The position numbers and the translations under genes are program-made. A stretch of 64,000 nt of DNA from Stutzerimonas stutzeri (GTDB lineage Bacteria > Pseudomonadota > Gammaproteobacteria > Pseudomonadales > Pseudomonadaceae), in NCBI RefSeq assembly GCF_002909485.1, contig NZ_PPXG01000005.1, positions 248,001 through 312,000 on the forward strand, given 5' to 3'. The notes under the pieces were generated by a model, which made no database searches, was not told the DNA's origin, and was given only the letters and a program-made list of their open reading frames with translations. Positions 19,356-27,675 of the stretch are shown here, in pieces. Numbering within the stretch: the first letter of the stretch is position 1; every line of letters begins with the position of its first letter.

Positions 19356-19371
19356 TACGTCAGATGACGTA
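19356..19371. promoter_or_regulatory. Operator-like palindrome 1 (TACGT-N6-ACGTA) upstream of urtA
   Basis: The sequence TACGTCAGATGACGTA is an inverted repeat with perfect 7-base arms around GA. It lies 131 bases before the urtA start and 6 bases from palindrome 2. A dimeric LuxR-type response regulator would bind such a site; the neighbouring regulator is the obvious candidate. Confidence 0.6.
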
Positions 19372-19377
19372 CCCGCT

Positions 19378-19395
19378 TACGTCATCCTGCGTATA
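19378..19395. promoter_or_regulatory. Operator-like palindrome 2 upstream of urtA
   Basis: TACGTCATCCTGCGTATA, with one mismatch in the right half of TACGT-N6-ACGTA. The first ten bases are identical to the fmdA-upstream copy, so the match extends beyond the palindrome arms. Confidence 0.6.
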
Positions 19396-19501
19396 CCCCG
19401 CCCAGACCGCCGAGCCCATTCTTGCTCCCGACCCGATGCCGGCCCGCAGCAGCAATGTTGCAGCAAGCCAAGCACGGCCCACCGAGACAGGAGCAATCAT
19501 C

Positions 19502-20743
19502 ATGGATTCAAAACTGACGGGTTCGTCACGCCGCCTTCCCCGCCGGCTTGCGCAGGGGGCTGCGGCACTCTCGATGCTGGCAATGAGCATCTTCGCCTCA
19601 AGCGCCAGCGCCGAGGTCAACACCACCGGCTTGGCGGTCACCGATACGGAAGTGGTGGTCGGGCAGCTGCATTCGGCGACGGGCACCATGGCCATCTCCG
19701 AGACCGGCTCGATCCAGGCCGAGCGACTGGCCATTGAGCAGATCAACGCGGCAGGCGGCATCCTCGGCCGGCAGATCAAGGTGGTACAGGAAGACGGTGC
19801 GTCCGACTGGCCGACCTTCGCCGAAAAGGCCAAGAAGCTGCTGGAGCGCGACAAGGTCGCCGCAGTGTTCGGCTGCTGGACCTCGGCCTCGCGCAAGGCG
19901 GTGCTGCCGATCTTCGAGCGGGAGAACGGGCTGCTCTACTACCCGACCTTCTATGAAGGCCTGGAGCAGTCGAAGAACGTCGTCTACACCGGCCAGGAGG
20001 CCACCCAGCAGATCCTCGCCGGCCTCGACTGGGTCGCCAAGGAGAAGGGTGCCAAGACCTTCTACCTGCTTGGCTCCGACTACATCTGGCCGCGCACCTC
20101 AATGAAGATTGCCCGCAAGCACATCGAGAACGTGCTCGGCGGCAAGGTGGTGGGCGAGGAGTACTACCCGCTGGGCAACACCCAGTTCGGCTCGCTGACC
20201 AACAAGATCAAGCTGAAGAAGCCTGACGTGATCTTCGCCGCCGTGGTCGGTGGTTCCAACGTCGCCTTCTACAAGCAACTCAAGGCCGCCGGCATCACCG
20301 CGGACAAGCAGACCCTGCTGACTCTCTCGGTCACCGAGGACGAACTGCTCGGCATCGGCGGCGAGAACATGGCCGGCTTCTACGCCTCGATGAAGTATTT
20401 CCAAAGCCTGGACAACCCGAACAACGCCGAATTCGTCAAGGCGTTCAAGGCCAAGTACGGCAGCGACGCGGTGATCGGTGACGTCACCCAGGCCGCCTAT
20501 CTCGGCCCCTGGCTGTGGAAGGCCGCGGTCGAGAAGGCTGGCAGCTTCGACGTCGACAAGGTGGTCGCCGCCTCAGCCGGGCTGGAGCTGAACACCGCGC
20601 CGGAAGGCTACGTGAAGGTGCATGAGAACCAGCACCTGTGGAGCAAGACGCGCATCGGCCAGGTGCAGGCCGACGGTCAGTTCCAGGTGGTCTTCGAGTC
20701 CGACCTGATCGAGCCGAACCCCTTCCCGAAAGGCTACCAGTAA
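19502..20743 (+). CDS. urtA: Urea/short-chain-amide ABC transporter, substrate-binding protein
   Basis: 413 residues; ATG at 19502 with AGGAG 8-9 bases upstream. The signal peptide has a twin-arginine-like start (SRRLPRRLA), a hydrophobic core and an ASA cleavage site near residue 37. The mature protein is a Leu/Ile/Val-type periplasmic binding protein (Peripla_BP_5/6): VVVGQLHSATGTMAISE, VQEDGASDWPTFAEKAKKLL, FGCWTSASRKAVLPIFE, all close to UrtA/FmdD. It is the first gene of urtABCDE. Because the downstream genes are formamidase, FmdB and aliphatic amidase rather than urease, the cargo may be formamide, acetamide and urea, as described for FmdDEF of Methylophilus. Confidence 0.9.
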   Translation: MDSKLTGSSRRLPRRLAQGAAALSMLAMSIFASSASAEVNTTGLAVTDTEVVVGQLHSATGTMAISETGSIQAERLAIEQINAAGGILGRQIKVVQEDGASDWPTFAEKAKKLLERDKVAAVFGCWTSASRKAVLPIFERENGLLYYPTFYEGLEQSKNVVYTGQEATQQILAGLDWVAKEKGAKTFYLLGSDYIWPRTSMKIARKHIENVLGGKVVGEEYYPLGNTQFGSLTNKIKLKKPDVIFAAVVGGSNVAFYKQLKAAGITADKQTLLTLSVTEDELLGIGGENMAGFYASMKYFQSLDNPNNAEFVKAFKAKYGSDAVIGDVTQAAYLGPWLWKAAVEKAGSFDVDKVVAASAGLELNTAPEGYVKVHENQHLWSKTRIGQVQADGQFQVVFESDLIEPNPFPKGYQ

Positions 20744-20806
20744 CCCTCTCTGCGCCGCGTGCCGGCAGGCCCGCGGCGATCTCTTTTGCCATCAGGAGAC
20801 ATCATC

Positions 20807-21724
20807 ATGGAATGGCTATCGGAGTTTGGTGCCATCGCGGCCATGCAGGGTTTCAACGGCTTGTCGGTGTTCTGCGTGCTGCTGCTGATGGCTCTGGGTC
20901 TGGCGATCATCTTTGGCCAGATGGGCGTGATCAACATGGCCCATGGCGAGTTCCTCACCGTGGGTGCCTACACCACCTACCTGGTTTCGGTGCTGACGCT
21001 CAAGTACCTGCCTGAGCTGCAGCCCTACTATTTCTTCGTCGCCATCGCGCTGTCATTCGTGATCGCCGGTGCGCTTGGCTGGCTCGCCGAATGGGCGCTG
21101 ATCAGCAAGCTCTATCACCGCCCGTTAGACACGCTGCTGGCGACCTGGGGGCTGTCGCTGGTGATGCAGCAGGCGTTCCGTTCGATCTTCGGCGCACGTG
21201 AGGTCAGCGCCACGCTGCCGGACTGGCTGATGGGGTCCTGGATGCCCACTGACACCATCGACATTCCGCTCAACGGGCTGTTCGTGATGGCGCTGACACT
21301 GCTGCTCACCACGGCGATCTTCGTCCTCATGTACCGCTCGCGCTGGGGCCTGCAGGTGCGCGCCACGGTGCAGAACCGGGTGATGGCACGTTCGGTGGGC
21401 ATCAACACCAAGAAGGTCGACCGCACGACCTTCGCCCTGGGCTGCGGCGTGGCCGGGGTCGCCGGCGCGGCGTTCACCACCATCGGTTCGACGGGCCCGA
21501 CCTCGGGTTCGCTGTACATCGTCGACACCTTCCTGGTGGTGGTCTTCGGCGGCGCGGCCAGTCTGTTCGGCACCATCGCCTCGGCGTTCTCCATCGCCCA
21601 GACGCAATCGATGGCCGAGTTCTTCATCAGCGGCTCGATGGCCAAGGTGCTGACCCTTTCTGCGGTGATCCTGATCCTCATGCTGCGTCCGCAGGGGCTG
21701 TTCACGGCCAAGGTGCGCAAATGA
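20807..21724 (+). CDS. urtB: Urea/amide ABC transporter permease UrtB
   Basis: 305 residues from the ATG at 20807, preceded by AGGAGA. It is a LivH-type permease with about eight TMs (GLSVFCVLLLMALGLAIIFG, MGVINMAHGEFLTVGAYTTY, FLVVVFGGAASLFGTI). It lacks the long periplasmic N-terminal extension found in many UrtB proteins of urease clusters, so its size is nearer the compact amide-type (FmdE-like) permease. It lies 63 bases after urtA and 46 bases before urtC, in the same operon. It forms the membrane channel with UrtC. Confidence 0.9.
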   Translation: MEWLSEFGAIAAMQGFNGLSVFCVLLLMALGLAIIFGQMGVINMAHGEFLTVGAYTTYLVSVLTLKYLPELQPYYFFVAIALSFVIAGALGWLAEWALISKLYHRPLDTLLATWGLSLVMQQAFRSIFGAREVSATLPDWLMGSWMPTDTIDIPLNGLFVMALTLLLTTAIFVLMYRSRWGLQVRATVQNRVMARSVGINTKKVDRTTFALGCGVAGVAGAAFTTIGSTGPTSGSLYIVDTFLVVVFGGAASLFGTIASAFSIAQTQSMAEFFISGSMAKVLTLSAVILILMLRPQGLFTAKVRK

Positions 21725-21770
21725 TGAACAGTTTTTTGGTGGCGATGGCAAACGACGTGAGGGCCAAGGC

Positions 21771-22967
21771 ATGAACTCGACACTCGATAAATTCTTCGGC
21801 GGAAAGCAGGGCGGCATCGGTCTGCTGATCCTCGCGGCGCTGCTCCTGCTGGTGTTTCCGCTGCTGCTCGACAGCTTCCGCCTGAACATGGTGGGCAAGT
21901 ACCTGACCTACGCCTTCGTCGCCGTTGGACTGGTGCTCTGCTGGGGCTACGGCGGCATTCTCAGCCTGGGGCAGGGGATCTTCTTCGGCCTCGGCGGCTA
22001 CTGCATGGCGATGTTCCTCAAGCTCGAGGCATCCGATCCGGAAAGCACCAGGATCCAGTCCACGCCCGGCATCCCGGACTTCATGGACTGGAACCAGATC
22101 ACCGAACTGCCGTTGTTCTGGCAGCCCTTCCAGAGTTTCGGCTTCACCCTGCTCGCCGTGGTCGCGGTGCCGGCGATTCTCGCGCTGATCATCGGTGTGG
22201 CGATGTTCAAGCGCCGGGTGGGTGACGTGTACTTCTCCATCGTCACCCAGGCCATCGCGGCGATCCTGACCATCCTGATCATCGGCCAGCAGGGCCTGAC
22301 CGGCGGGGTGAACGGCATCACCGACCTGAAGACGCTGCTCGGCTGGGACATTCGCACTGACGAGGCGAAGACCATCCTCTACTTCGTGAACGCGGCGCTG
22401 CTCATCGGCTGCATCCTGATCGGGCGCTTCATCCTCGCCTCGAAGCTCGGGCGCCTGCTGATGGCCATGCGTGACAAGGAAGAGCGAGTGCGCTTCTCCG
22501 GTTACGACGTGGCCAGCTTCAAGATCTTCGTGTTCTGCGTGGCGGCGAGCTTCTCGGCCATCGGCGGGGCGATGTTCACCCTGCAGGTGGGCTTCATGTC
22601 GCCGAGCTTCGTCGGCATCGTGCCGTCGATCGAGATGGTCATCTTCGCCGCCGTGGGCGGGCGCATGTCGCTGCTCGGTGCGGTGTACGGCGCGCTGCTG
22701 GTCAACTACGGCAAGACGGTGTTCTCCGAGAGCTTCCCCGAACTCTGGCTGTACTTCATGGGTGGCCTGTTCATCGCTGTGGTCATGTATTTCCCCAACG
22801 GTCTGGCAGGCCTCTGGCAGAGCCATGCCCGCCCCTGGCTGGCGCGTGTGCGGCTGCCGGATCGGCGTCAGCCATCGATGAAGCCCAAGCCGCCGGCGGA
22901 GCAGCCGGGGGTGGGCGGTACGACGATCGATGCGGTTCCCGCCAAGCAACTGGAGAGCACGCCATGA
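21771..22967 (+). CDS. urtC: Urea/amide ABC transporter permease UrtC
   Basis: 398 residues, a LivM-type permease with about ten TMs. Typical parts are GLVLCWGYGGILSLGQGIFFGLGGYCMAMFL, ITDLKTLLGWDI, RFSGYDVASFKIFVFCVAASFSAIGGAMF and the C-terminal FPNGLAGLW. A basic/Pro-rich cytoplasmic tail (about 365-398) is extra. Its stop overlaps the urtD start by 4 bases, so the two are co-translated. It pairs with UrtB and is powered by UrtD/UrtE. Confidence 0.9.
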   Translation: MNSTLDKFFGGKQGGIGLLILAALLLLVFPLLLDSFRLNMVGKYLTYAFVAVGLVLCWGYGGILSLGQGIFFGLGGYCMAMFLKLEASDPESTRIQSTPGIPDFMDWNQITELPLFWQPFQSFGFTLLAVVAVPAILALIIGVAMFKRRVGDVYFSIVTQAIAAILTILIIGQQGLTGGVNGITDLKTLLGWDIRTDEAKTILYFVNAALLIGCILIGRFILASKLGRLLMAMRDKEERVRFSGYDVASFKIFVFCVAASFSAIGGAMFTLQVGFMSPSFVGIVPSIEMVIFAAVGGRMSLLGAVYGALLVNYGKTVFSESFPELWLYFMGGLFIAVVMYFPNGLAGLWQSHARPWLARVRLPDRRQPSMKPKPPAEQPGVGGTTIDAVPAKQLESTP

Positions 22968-23716
22968 GTGGATTTCAGATGCCCAAACCGGTGCTGGCCA
23001 TCGAGGGCCTGACCGTTTCCTTCGATGGTTTCAAGGCTGTCGATGACCTGAACCTCTACTTGGACCGCAACGAGGTACGCGTGGTGATCGGCCCCAATGG
23101 CGCCGGCAAGACCACGGTGCTCGACCTGATCTGCGGGAAGACCCGCGCCACCGGCGGCTCGATCCAGTTCGACGGACGCGAGCTGACGAAGATGAAGGAG
23201 TTCGACATCGTTCGCGCCGGGGTGGGGCGCAAGTTCCAGAACCCGTCGATCTACGAAAACCTCAGCGTGTTCGAGAACCTGGAAATGTCCTATCCGGCCG
23301 GGCGCAAAGTGTTCGGCGCGCTGTTCTTCAAGCGCAGTGCCGAGGTCGTCGCCCGGGTGGAGGAGATCGCGGCGGAAATCGGCCTCACCGGGCAGCTGTA
23401 CAGCGAGGCGGGCCTGCTCTCCCACGGCCAGAAACAATGGCTGGAGATCGGCATGCTGCTGATGCAGGACCCGGAGTTGCTGATGCTCGACGAGCCGGTG
23501 GCCGGCATGAGCGTCAGCGAGCGGGCACAGACCGCCGAGCTGCTCAAACGCATCAGCCAGGGCCGCTCGGTGCTGGTGATCGAGCACGACATGGAGTTCG
23601 TCAAGAGCATCGCCCACAAGGTCACCGTACTGCATCAGGGCAAGGTGCTGGCCGAGGGCAGCATGGAAGCGGTGCAGAGCAATCCCAAGGTCATCGAGGT
23701 TTATCTGGGGCATTGA
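22964..23716 (+). CDS. urtD: Urea/amide ABC transporter ATP-binding protein UrtD
   Basis: 250 residues, a LivG-type ATPase. Walker A is GPNGAGKTTVLD, the signature LLSHGQKQWLEIGMLL, Walker B LLMLDEPVAGM with the switch His in VIEHDMEF. The start overlaps the urtC stop (ATGA). A REP-like inverted repeat lies between this gene and urtE. Confidence 0.9.
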   Translation: MSGFQMPKPVLAIEGLTVSFDGFKAVDDLNLYLDRNEVRVVIGPNGAGKTTVLDLICGKTRATGGSIQFDGRELTKMKEFDIVRAGVGRKFQNPSIYENLSVFENLEMSYPAGRKVFGALFFKRSAEVVARVEEIAAEIGLTGQLYSEAGLLSHGQKQWLEIGMLLMQDPELLMLDEPVAGMSVSERAQTAELLKRISQGRSVLVIEHDMEFVKSIAHKVTVLHQGKVLAEGSMEAVQSNPKVIEVYLGH

Positions 23717-23732
23717 GGCGGTGCGGGCCCTG

Positions 23733-23826
23733 GCACGCGTGGATAACGCTTCGCGGTTATCCACCCTACGCCGACGGCTGGTCCGCGCACCGTAGGGTGG
23801 ACATCGCCGCAGGCATGTCCACGCGT
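23733..23826. repeat. REP-like inverted doublet between urtD and urtE
   Basis: Two stem-loops in opposite orientation. The left has GGATAAC/GTTATCC (23741-23762), the right GGACAT/ATGTCC (23799-23820). Their flanks are also inverted copies: ACGCGTGGA against TCCACGCGT outside, and CCACCCTACG against CGTAGGGTGG inside. Such units are dispersed in P. stutzeri-type genomes. The element splits an operon without a terminator-like T run and could tune urtD/urtE mRNA ratios. Confidence 0.7.
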
Positions 23827-23859
23827 GTCGCACCCAACAGATACAAAAAGGAGTTCAGC

Positions 23860-24549
23860 ATGTTCCAGATCAGCAGCCTCGCCTCGGGCTACGGCCAGAG
23901 TCAGATCCTTCACGACCTCAATCTCAAGGTCGAAAAACAGGAAATCGTCGCGGTCATGGGCCGCAACGGCATGGGCAAGACCACACTGTTCAAGACGCTG
24001 ATGGGCATCGTCCCGCAGACCGCAGGCAGCGTGCAGGTGGACGGGCAGGAAGTCGCCGGGCTGGAGACCCATCAGCGGGTCGCCAGCGGTGTGGCCTACG
24101 TGCCCCAGGGGCGGATGATATTCCCCAGCATGACGGTGCTGGAGAACATCCAGACCGGTCTGCCTGCAGCCGCTAGCGGCAAGGTGCCGGATGATCTCTA
24201 CGCGCTGTTCCCGGTGCTGCACGACATGCGCAAACGCAAGGGTGGCAACCTGTCCGGCGGCCAGCAACAGCAGCTGGCAATCGCCCGGGCACTGGCGACC
24301 AATCCCAAGGTGCTGCTGCTGGACGAGCCGACCGAGGGCATCCAGCCGTCGATCATCAAGGACATCGCGCGCACGCTGAAGGAGATCCGCTCGCTTCGCG
24401 ATCTCACCATCGTGGTTTCCGAGCAGGTGCTGTCGTTCACCATGGAAATCGCCGACCGCTTTCTGGTCATCGAGAAGGGCCGCTTCGTGCTGGAGGAAAG
24501 CGCGGCCAATGCCGACGAGGCGACCATCAGCCGTTACCTCTCGGTGTAA
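23860..24549 (+). CDS. urtE: Urea/amide ABC transporter ATP-binding protein UrtE
   Basis: 229 residues from the ATG at 23860 (AAAAAGGAG 6-7 bases upstream); an open frame upstream of this is a shadow of urtD. It is a LivF-type ATPase: Walker A GRNGMGKTTLFK, Q-loop VAYVPQGRMIFPSMTV, signature LSGGQQQQLAIAR, Walker B VLLLDEPTEGIQPS. It completes the five-part importer. A gap of 295 bases with its own operator-like site separates it from fmdA. Confidence 0.9.
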   Translation: MFQISSLASGYGQSQILHDLNLKVEKQEIVAVMGRNGMGKTTLFKTLMGIVPQTAGSVQVDGQEVAGLETHQRVASGVAYVPQGRMIFPSMTVLENIQTGLPAAASGKVPDDLYALFPVLHDMRKRKGGNLSGGQQQQLAIARALATNPKVLLLDEPTEGIQPSIIKDIARTLKEIRSLRDLTIVVSEQVLSFTMEIADRFLVIEKGRFVLEESAANADEATISRYLSV

Positions 24550-24844
24550 GCGCGCTAGTTCGTGGGGCGCCCCTGGGCGCGAACCGTGCAGGCTGGTTCG
24601 CGCGCCAAGGGCCTTTCACGGAGCGATGGGGCGACGCAATTCTTCTCTTTTTCCTGATCCTCAGGCCGGTGTGCATCTCCCTGCACGCCGGCCTTCACCT
24701 GCCTGCCCGAAAGACCTGCAAGCCTCGCATTTGCTGGCTCCGCGCATACGTCATCCAACGTATTTCGGAAAAGCTGGCGACGGAAAAGACTAGCCCCGTG
24801 TTCAGCGCAACGCTGATGTCCTTCCAACGCAAAGGAGCTTCGTC
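24550..24844. other. Intergenic region between urtE and fmdA
   Basis: It contains two strong hairpins: GGCGCGAACC with GGTTCGCGCGCC (24576-24606), and AGGCCGGTGTGCA with TGCACGCCGGCCT (24663-24694, 13 bp with one G-U). Neither has a T run, so they may attenuate or process the transcript rather than stop it cleanly. The third operator-like palindrome is at 24747-24762. Confidence 0.5.
24747..24762. promoter_or_regulatory. Operator-like palindrome 3 (TACGT-N6-ACGTA) upstream of fmdA
   Basis: TACGTCATCCAACGTA, 83 bases before the fmdA start. It shares TACGTCATCC with the second urtA copy and has perfect 5-base arms. It suggests a second promoter of the same regulon, for fmdA-fmdB-amiE. Confidence 0.6.
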
Positions 24845-26074
24845 ATGACCGATACTCTGATCAAGGTCGACTTGAATCAGCCTGCCACCGAGAACGAGCA
24901 GATCCACAACCGCTGGCATCCGGACATTCCGATGGCTTGCTGGGTCAAGCCGGGTGACGACTTCATTCTCGAGACCTACGACTGGACCGCTGGCGCGATC
25001 AAGAACGACGATGATGCATCCGACGTGCGCGACGTCGACCTGACCACCGTGCACTACCTGTCCGGCCCGGTCGGGGTCGAGGGCGCCGAGCCGGGCGACC
25101 TGCTGGTGGTGGACCTGCTCGACATCGGTGCCAAGCAGGACTCGCTGTGGGGCTTCAATGGCTTCTTCTCGCAGCAGAACGGCGGCGGCTTCCTGACCGA
25201 CCACTTCCCTCACGCGCAGAAATCCATCTGGGATTTCCAGGGCCTGTTCACCAGCTCCAGGCACATCCCGGGCGTGCGTTTCGCCGGGCAGATCCATCCC
25301 GGCCTGATCGGCTGCCTGCCGGACCACAAAATGCTGGCGACCTGGAACGAGCGCGAGCAGGGCCTGATCGACACCAATCCCAACCGCGTCCCGCCGCTGG
25401 CCAATCCGACATTCGCCGCTACCGCACACATGGGCAAGCTCACCGGCGAGGCGCGTGACAAGGCCGCGGCCCAGGGCGCGCGTACCGTGCCGCCCCGCGA
25501 GCATGGCGGCAACTGCGACATCAAGGACCTTTCGCGCGGCTCGAAGATCTTCTTCCCGGTCTATGTCGATGGCGCCGGGCTCTCGGTCGGCGACCTGCAC
25601 TTCAGTCAGGGTGACGGCGAGATCACCTTCTGCGGCGCCATCGAGATGGCCGGCTGGGTGCACATGAAGGTCGAGCTGATCAAGGGCGGCATGGCCAAGT
25701 ACGGCATCAAGAACCCGATCTTCAAGCCCAGCCCCATCGTGCCGACCTACAAGGACTACCTGATCTTCGAAGGCATCTCGGTCGACGAGAGCGGCCAGCA
25801 GCACTATCTGGACGTCAACATCGCCTACAAGCAGGCCTGTCTGAACGCCATCAACTACCTGACCAAGTTCGGCTACTCGCCGGCGCAGGGTTACTCGCTG
25901 CTCGGTTCGGCGCCAGTGCAGGGCCATATCAGCGGTGTGGTTGACATCCCCAATGCCTGCGCAACGCTTTGGCTGCCGACCGAGATCTTCGAGTTCGACA
26001 TCCACCCGAACGCGTCGGGGCCGACCCGGTTCCTCGACGGCAGCATCGACCTGCCGATCGCCTACGACAAATGA
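24845..26074 (+). CDS. fmdA: Formamidase
   Basis: 409 residues, matching the FmdA_AmdA family (PF03069): MTDTLIKVDLNQPATENEQIHNRWHPDIP, GPVGVEGAEPGDLLVVDLLDI, SSRHIPGVRFAGQIHPGLIGC and GDGEITFCGAIEMAGW. The enzyme, known from Methylophilus, hydrolyses formamide to formate and ammonia in the cytoplasm. ATG at 24845 follows AAAGGAG. It is followed by fmdB, amiE and amiB. With the urt transporter upstream, it forms an amide uptake and hydrolysis pathway that supplies nitrogen. Confidence 0.92.
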   Translation: MTDTLIKVDLNQPATENEQIHNRWHPDIPMACWVKPGDDFILETYDWTAGAIKNDDDASDVRDVDLTTVHYLSGPVGVEGAEPGDLLVVDLLDIGAKQDSLWGFNGFFSQQNGGGFLTDHFPHAQKSIWDFQGLFTSSRHIPGVRFAGQIHPGLIGCLPDHKMLATWNEREQGLIDTNPNRVPPLANPTFAATAHMGKLTGEARDKAAAQGARTVPPREHGGNCDIKDLSRGSKIFFPVYVDGAGLSVGDLHFSQGDGEITFCGAIEMAGWVHMKVELIKGGMAKYGIKNPIFKPSPIVPTYKDYLIFEGISVDESGQQHYLDVNIAYKQACLNAINYLTKFGYSPAQGYSLLGSAPVQGHISGVVDIPNACATLWLPTEIFEFDIHPNASGPTRFLDGSIDLPIAYDK

Positions 26075-26152
26075 GTTCGTTCATCCGGGCGGGGCAGGTG
26101 CTCTGGACGGCGGCCTGGCCCGCCCGGATGGAGGGACACGGAGGATGATGCG

Positions 26153-26500
26153 ATGCCAATCTATGAATACGACTGCGACGCCTGCGGTGATTTCACCGCG
26201 CTGCGCCCGATGAGCGTGCGTAGCGAACCCTGTGATTGCCCGGCCTGCGGCACACCCAGCCCGCGGGTGATTCGCACCTCTCCAGGGTTGGCAACCATGG
26301 CCGGCAGCACCCGGGCGGCGCACGAGACCAATGAGCGCGCCAGCCACGCGCCCAAGACAGTCGCCGAGTACGCCGCCAGCAAGCACCACCCGGCTGGCTG
26401 CAGCTGCTGCGGCCCGACCAAGCCGGTGGTGCCGACCAAGGCCAATCCCCATGCCCTCAAGGCCAACCCATCGAATCGCCCGTGGATGATCAGCCACTGA
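26153..26500 (+). CDS. fmdB: FmdB-like zinc-ribbon regulatory protein
   Basis: 115 residues. The start MPIYEYDCDACGDFTALRPM carries CxxC (Cys8, Cys11), and CDCPACGTPSPRVIRTSP carries the second pair, as in the FmdB/CxxC_CxxC_SSSS family. The middle holds an Ala/His-rich stretch, and a CSCC motif lies near residues 82-86. FmdB was first described as a formamidase-expression regulator in Methylophilus, and its placement after fmdA fits. Its mode of action is not established. Confidence 0.85.
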   Translation: MPIYEYDCDACGDFTALRPMSVRSEPCDCPACGTPSPRVIRTSPGLATMAGSTRAAHETNERASHAPKTVAEYAASKHHPAGCSCCGPTKPVVPTKANPHALKANPSNRPWMISH

Positions 26501-26519
26501 GGCGTCACTTACCCCGTGG

Positions 26520-26573
26520 AGGGCCTCGGCTGCAGCGCCGGAGCAATGCGGCAAAAGCCGCTCCCACGAAGCA
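26520..26573. repeat. REP-like stem-loop region between fmdB and amiE
   Basis: GCGGCAAAAGCCGC (26548-26561) is a perfect hairpin inside a longer GC-rich unit with flanking CTCCCACGAA. Reverse-complemented, it reads as the widespread pseudomonad gtgggagcggcttttgccgc motif. Confidence 0.45.
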
Positions 26574-26601
26574 CTGACTCGATAATCAAGGGGAGGCACC
26601 C

Positions 26602-27642
26602 ATGCGTCACGGTGATATTTCCAGCAGTCCCGATACCGTCGGCGTAGCCGTCGTCAACTACAAGATGCCGCGCCTGCACACCCGCGCCGAGGTGCTCGAC
26701 AACGCGCGCAAGATCGCCGAGATGATCAAGGGTATGAAGCTCGGCCTGCCGGGCATGGACCTGGTGGTGTTCCCCGAGTACAGCACCATGGGGATCATGT
26801 ACGACCCCGGCGAGATGGTGGACACCGCCACCACCATTCCCGGCGAGGAAACCGCGATCTTCTCTGCTGCCTGTCGCGAGGCACGGACCTGGGGCATCTT
26901 CTCGCTCACTGGCGAGCGCAACGAAGACCCGGGCAAGGCGCCTTACAACACGCTGGTGCTGATCGACGATCAAGGCGAGATCGTGCAGAAGTACCGCAAG
27001 TGTATCCCCTGGTGCCCGATCGAGGGCTGGTATCCGGGTGACCGCACCTACGTCAGCGATGGCCCCAAGGGCATGAAGATCAGCCTGATCATTTGCGACG
27101 ACGGCAACTATCCCGAGATCTGGCGCGACTGTGCGATGAAGGGCGCCGAACTGATCGTGCGCTGCCAGGGCTATATGTACCCGGCCAAGGAGCAGCAGGT
27201 GCTGATGTCCAAGACCATGGCTTGGGCCAACAACTGCTACGTAGCGGTGGCCAACGCCGCTGGCTTCGACGGCGTCTACAGTTACTTTGGCCACTCGGCG
27301 ATCATCGGCTTCGACGGCCGCACCCTGGGCGAGTGCGGCGAGGAGGAAATGGGTATTCAGTACGCCCAGCTGTCCATCTCGCAGATCCGCGACGCCCGGG
27401 CCAACGACCAGTCGCAGAACCACCTGTTCAAGCTGCTGCACCGCGGCTACACCGGCGTCTACAACTCCGGTGACGGCGACAAGGGCGTGGCCGACTGTCC
27501 GTTCGAGTTCTACCGCACCTGGGTGCTGGATGCGCAGAAGGCGCAGGAAAACGTAGAGGCCATGACCCGCACCACTGTCGGCGTCGCCGACTGCCCCGTG
27601 TACGAGCTGCCGCACACGGGGCGGGAGCGGACGCTGGGTTGA
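26602..27642 (+). CDS. amiE: Aliphatic amidase AmiE
   Basis: 346 residues and very close to P. aeruginosa AmiE (start MRHGDISSS). The nitrilase triad is present: Glu59 in VVFPEYS, Lys133 in KYRKCIPW and Cys165 in [11 protein letters not shown]. One residue is missing before the lysine relative to the P. aeruginosa enzyme. It hydrolyses short aliphatic amides such as acetamide and propionamide to the acid and ammonia in the cytoplasm, as a hexamer in the known homologue. GGGGAGG precedes the ATG. amiB follows by 33 bases, as in the P. aeruginosa amiEB order, but amiC/amiR/amiS are not seen here. Confidence 0.95.
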   Translation: MRHGDISSSPDTVGVAVVNYKMPRLHTRAEVLDNARKIAEMIKGMKLGLPGMDLVVFPEYSTMGIMYDPGEMVDTATTIPGEETAIFSAACREARTWGIFSLTGERNEDPGKAPYNTLVLIDDQGEIVQKYRKCIPWCPIEGWYPGDRTYVSDGPKGMKISLIICDDGNYPEIWRDCAMKGAELIVRCQGYMYPAKEQQVLMSKTMAWANNCYVAVANAAGFDGVYSYFGHSAIIGFDGRTLGECGEEEMGIQYAQLSISQIRDARANDQSQNHLFKLLHRGYTGVYNSGDGDKGVADCPFEFYRTWVLDAQKAQENVEAMTRTTVGVADCPVYELPHTGRERTLG

Positions 27643-27675
27643 GGGGCGCACGTTCAATACTCTGCACCGGGGCCC

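Larger units (their letters stand above)
19160..19501. promoter_or_regulatory. Divergent control region between the hybrid kinase and urtA
   Basis: This 342-base stretch holds two copies of the TACGT-N6-ACGTA palindrome (listed separately) about 107-146 bases before the urtA start. The part covering 19160-19345 is open in the kinase frame but low in recognisable protein features, so I treat it as leader. No clear -35/-10 box was found. Confidence 0.5.

Noticed and set aside
18617-19501. Long upstream extension of the urtA frame
   Set aside because: The signal peptide and ribosome site place the start at 19502; upstream residues are Arg/Asp/Gln-rich shadow of the kinase gene.
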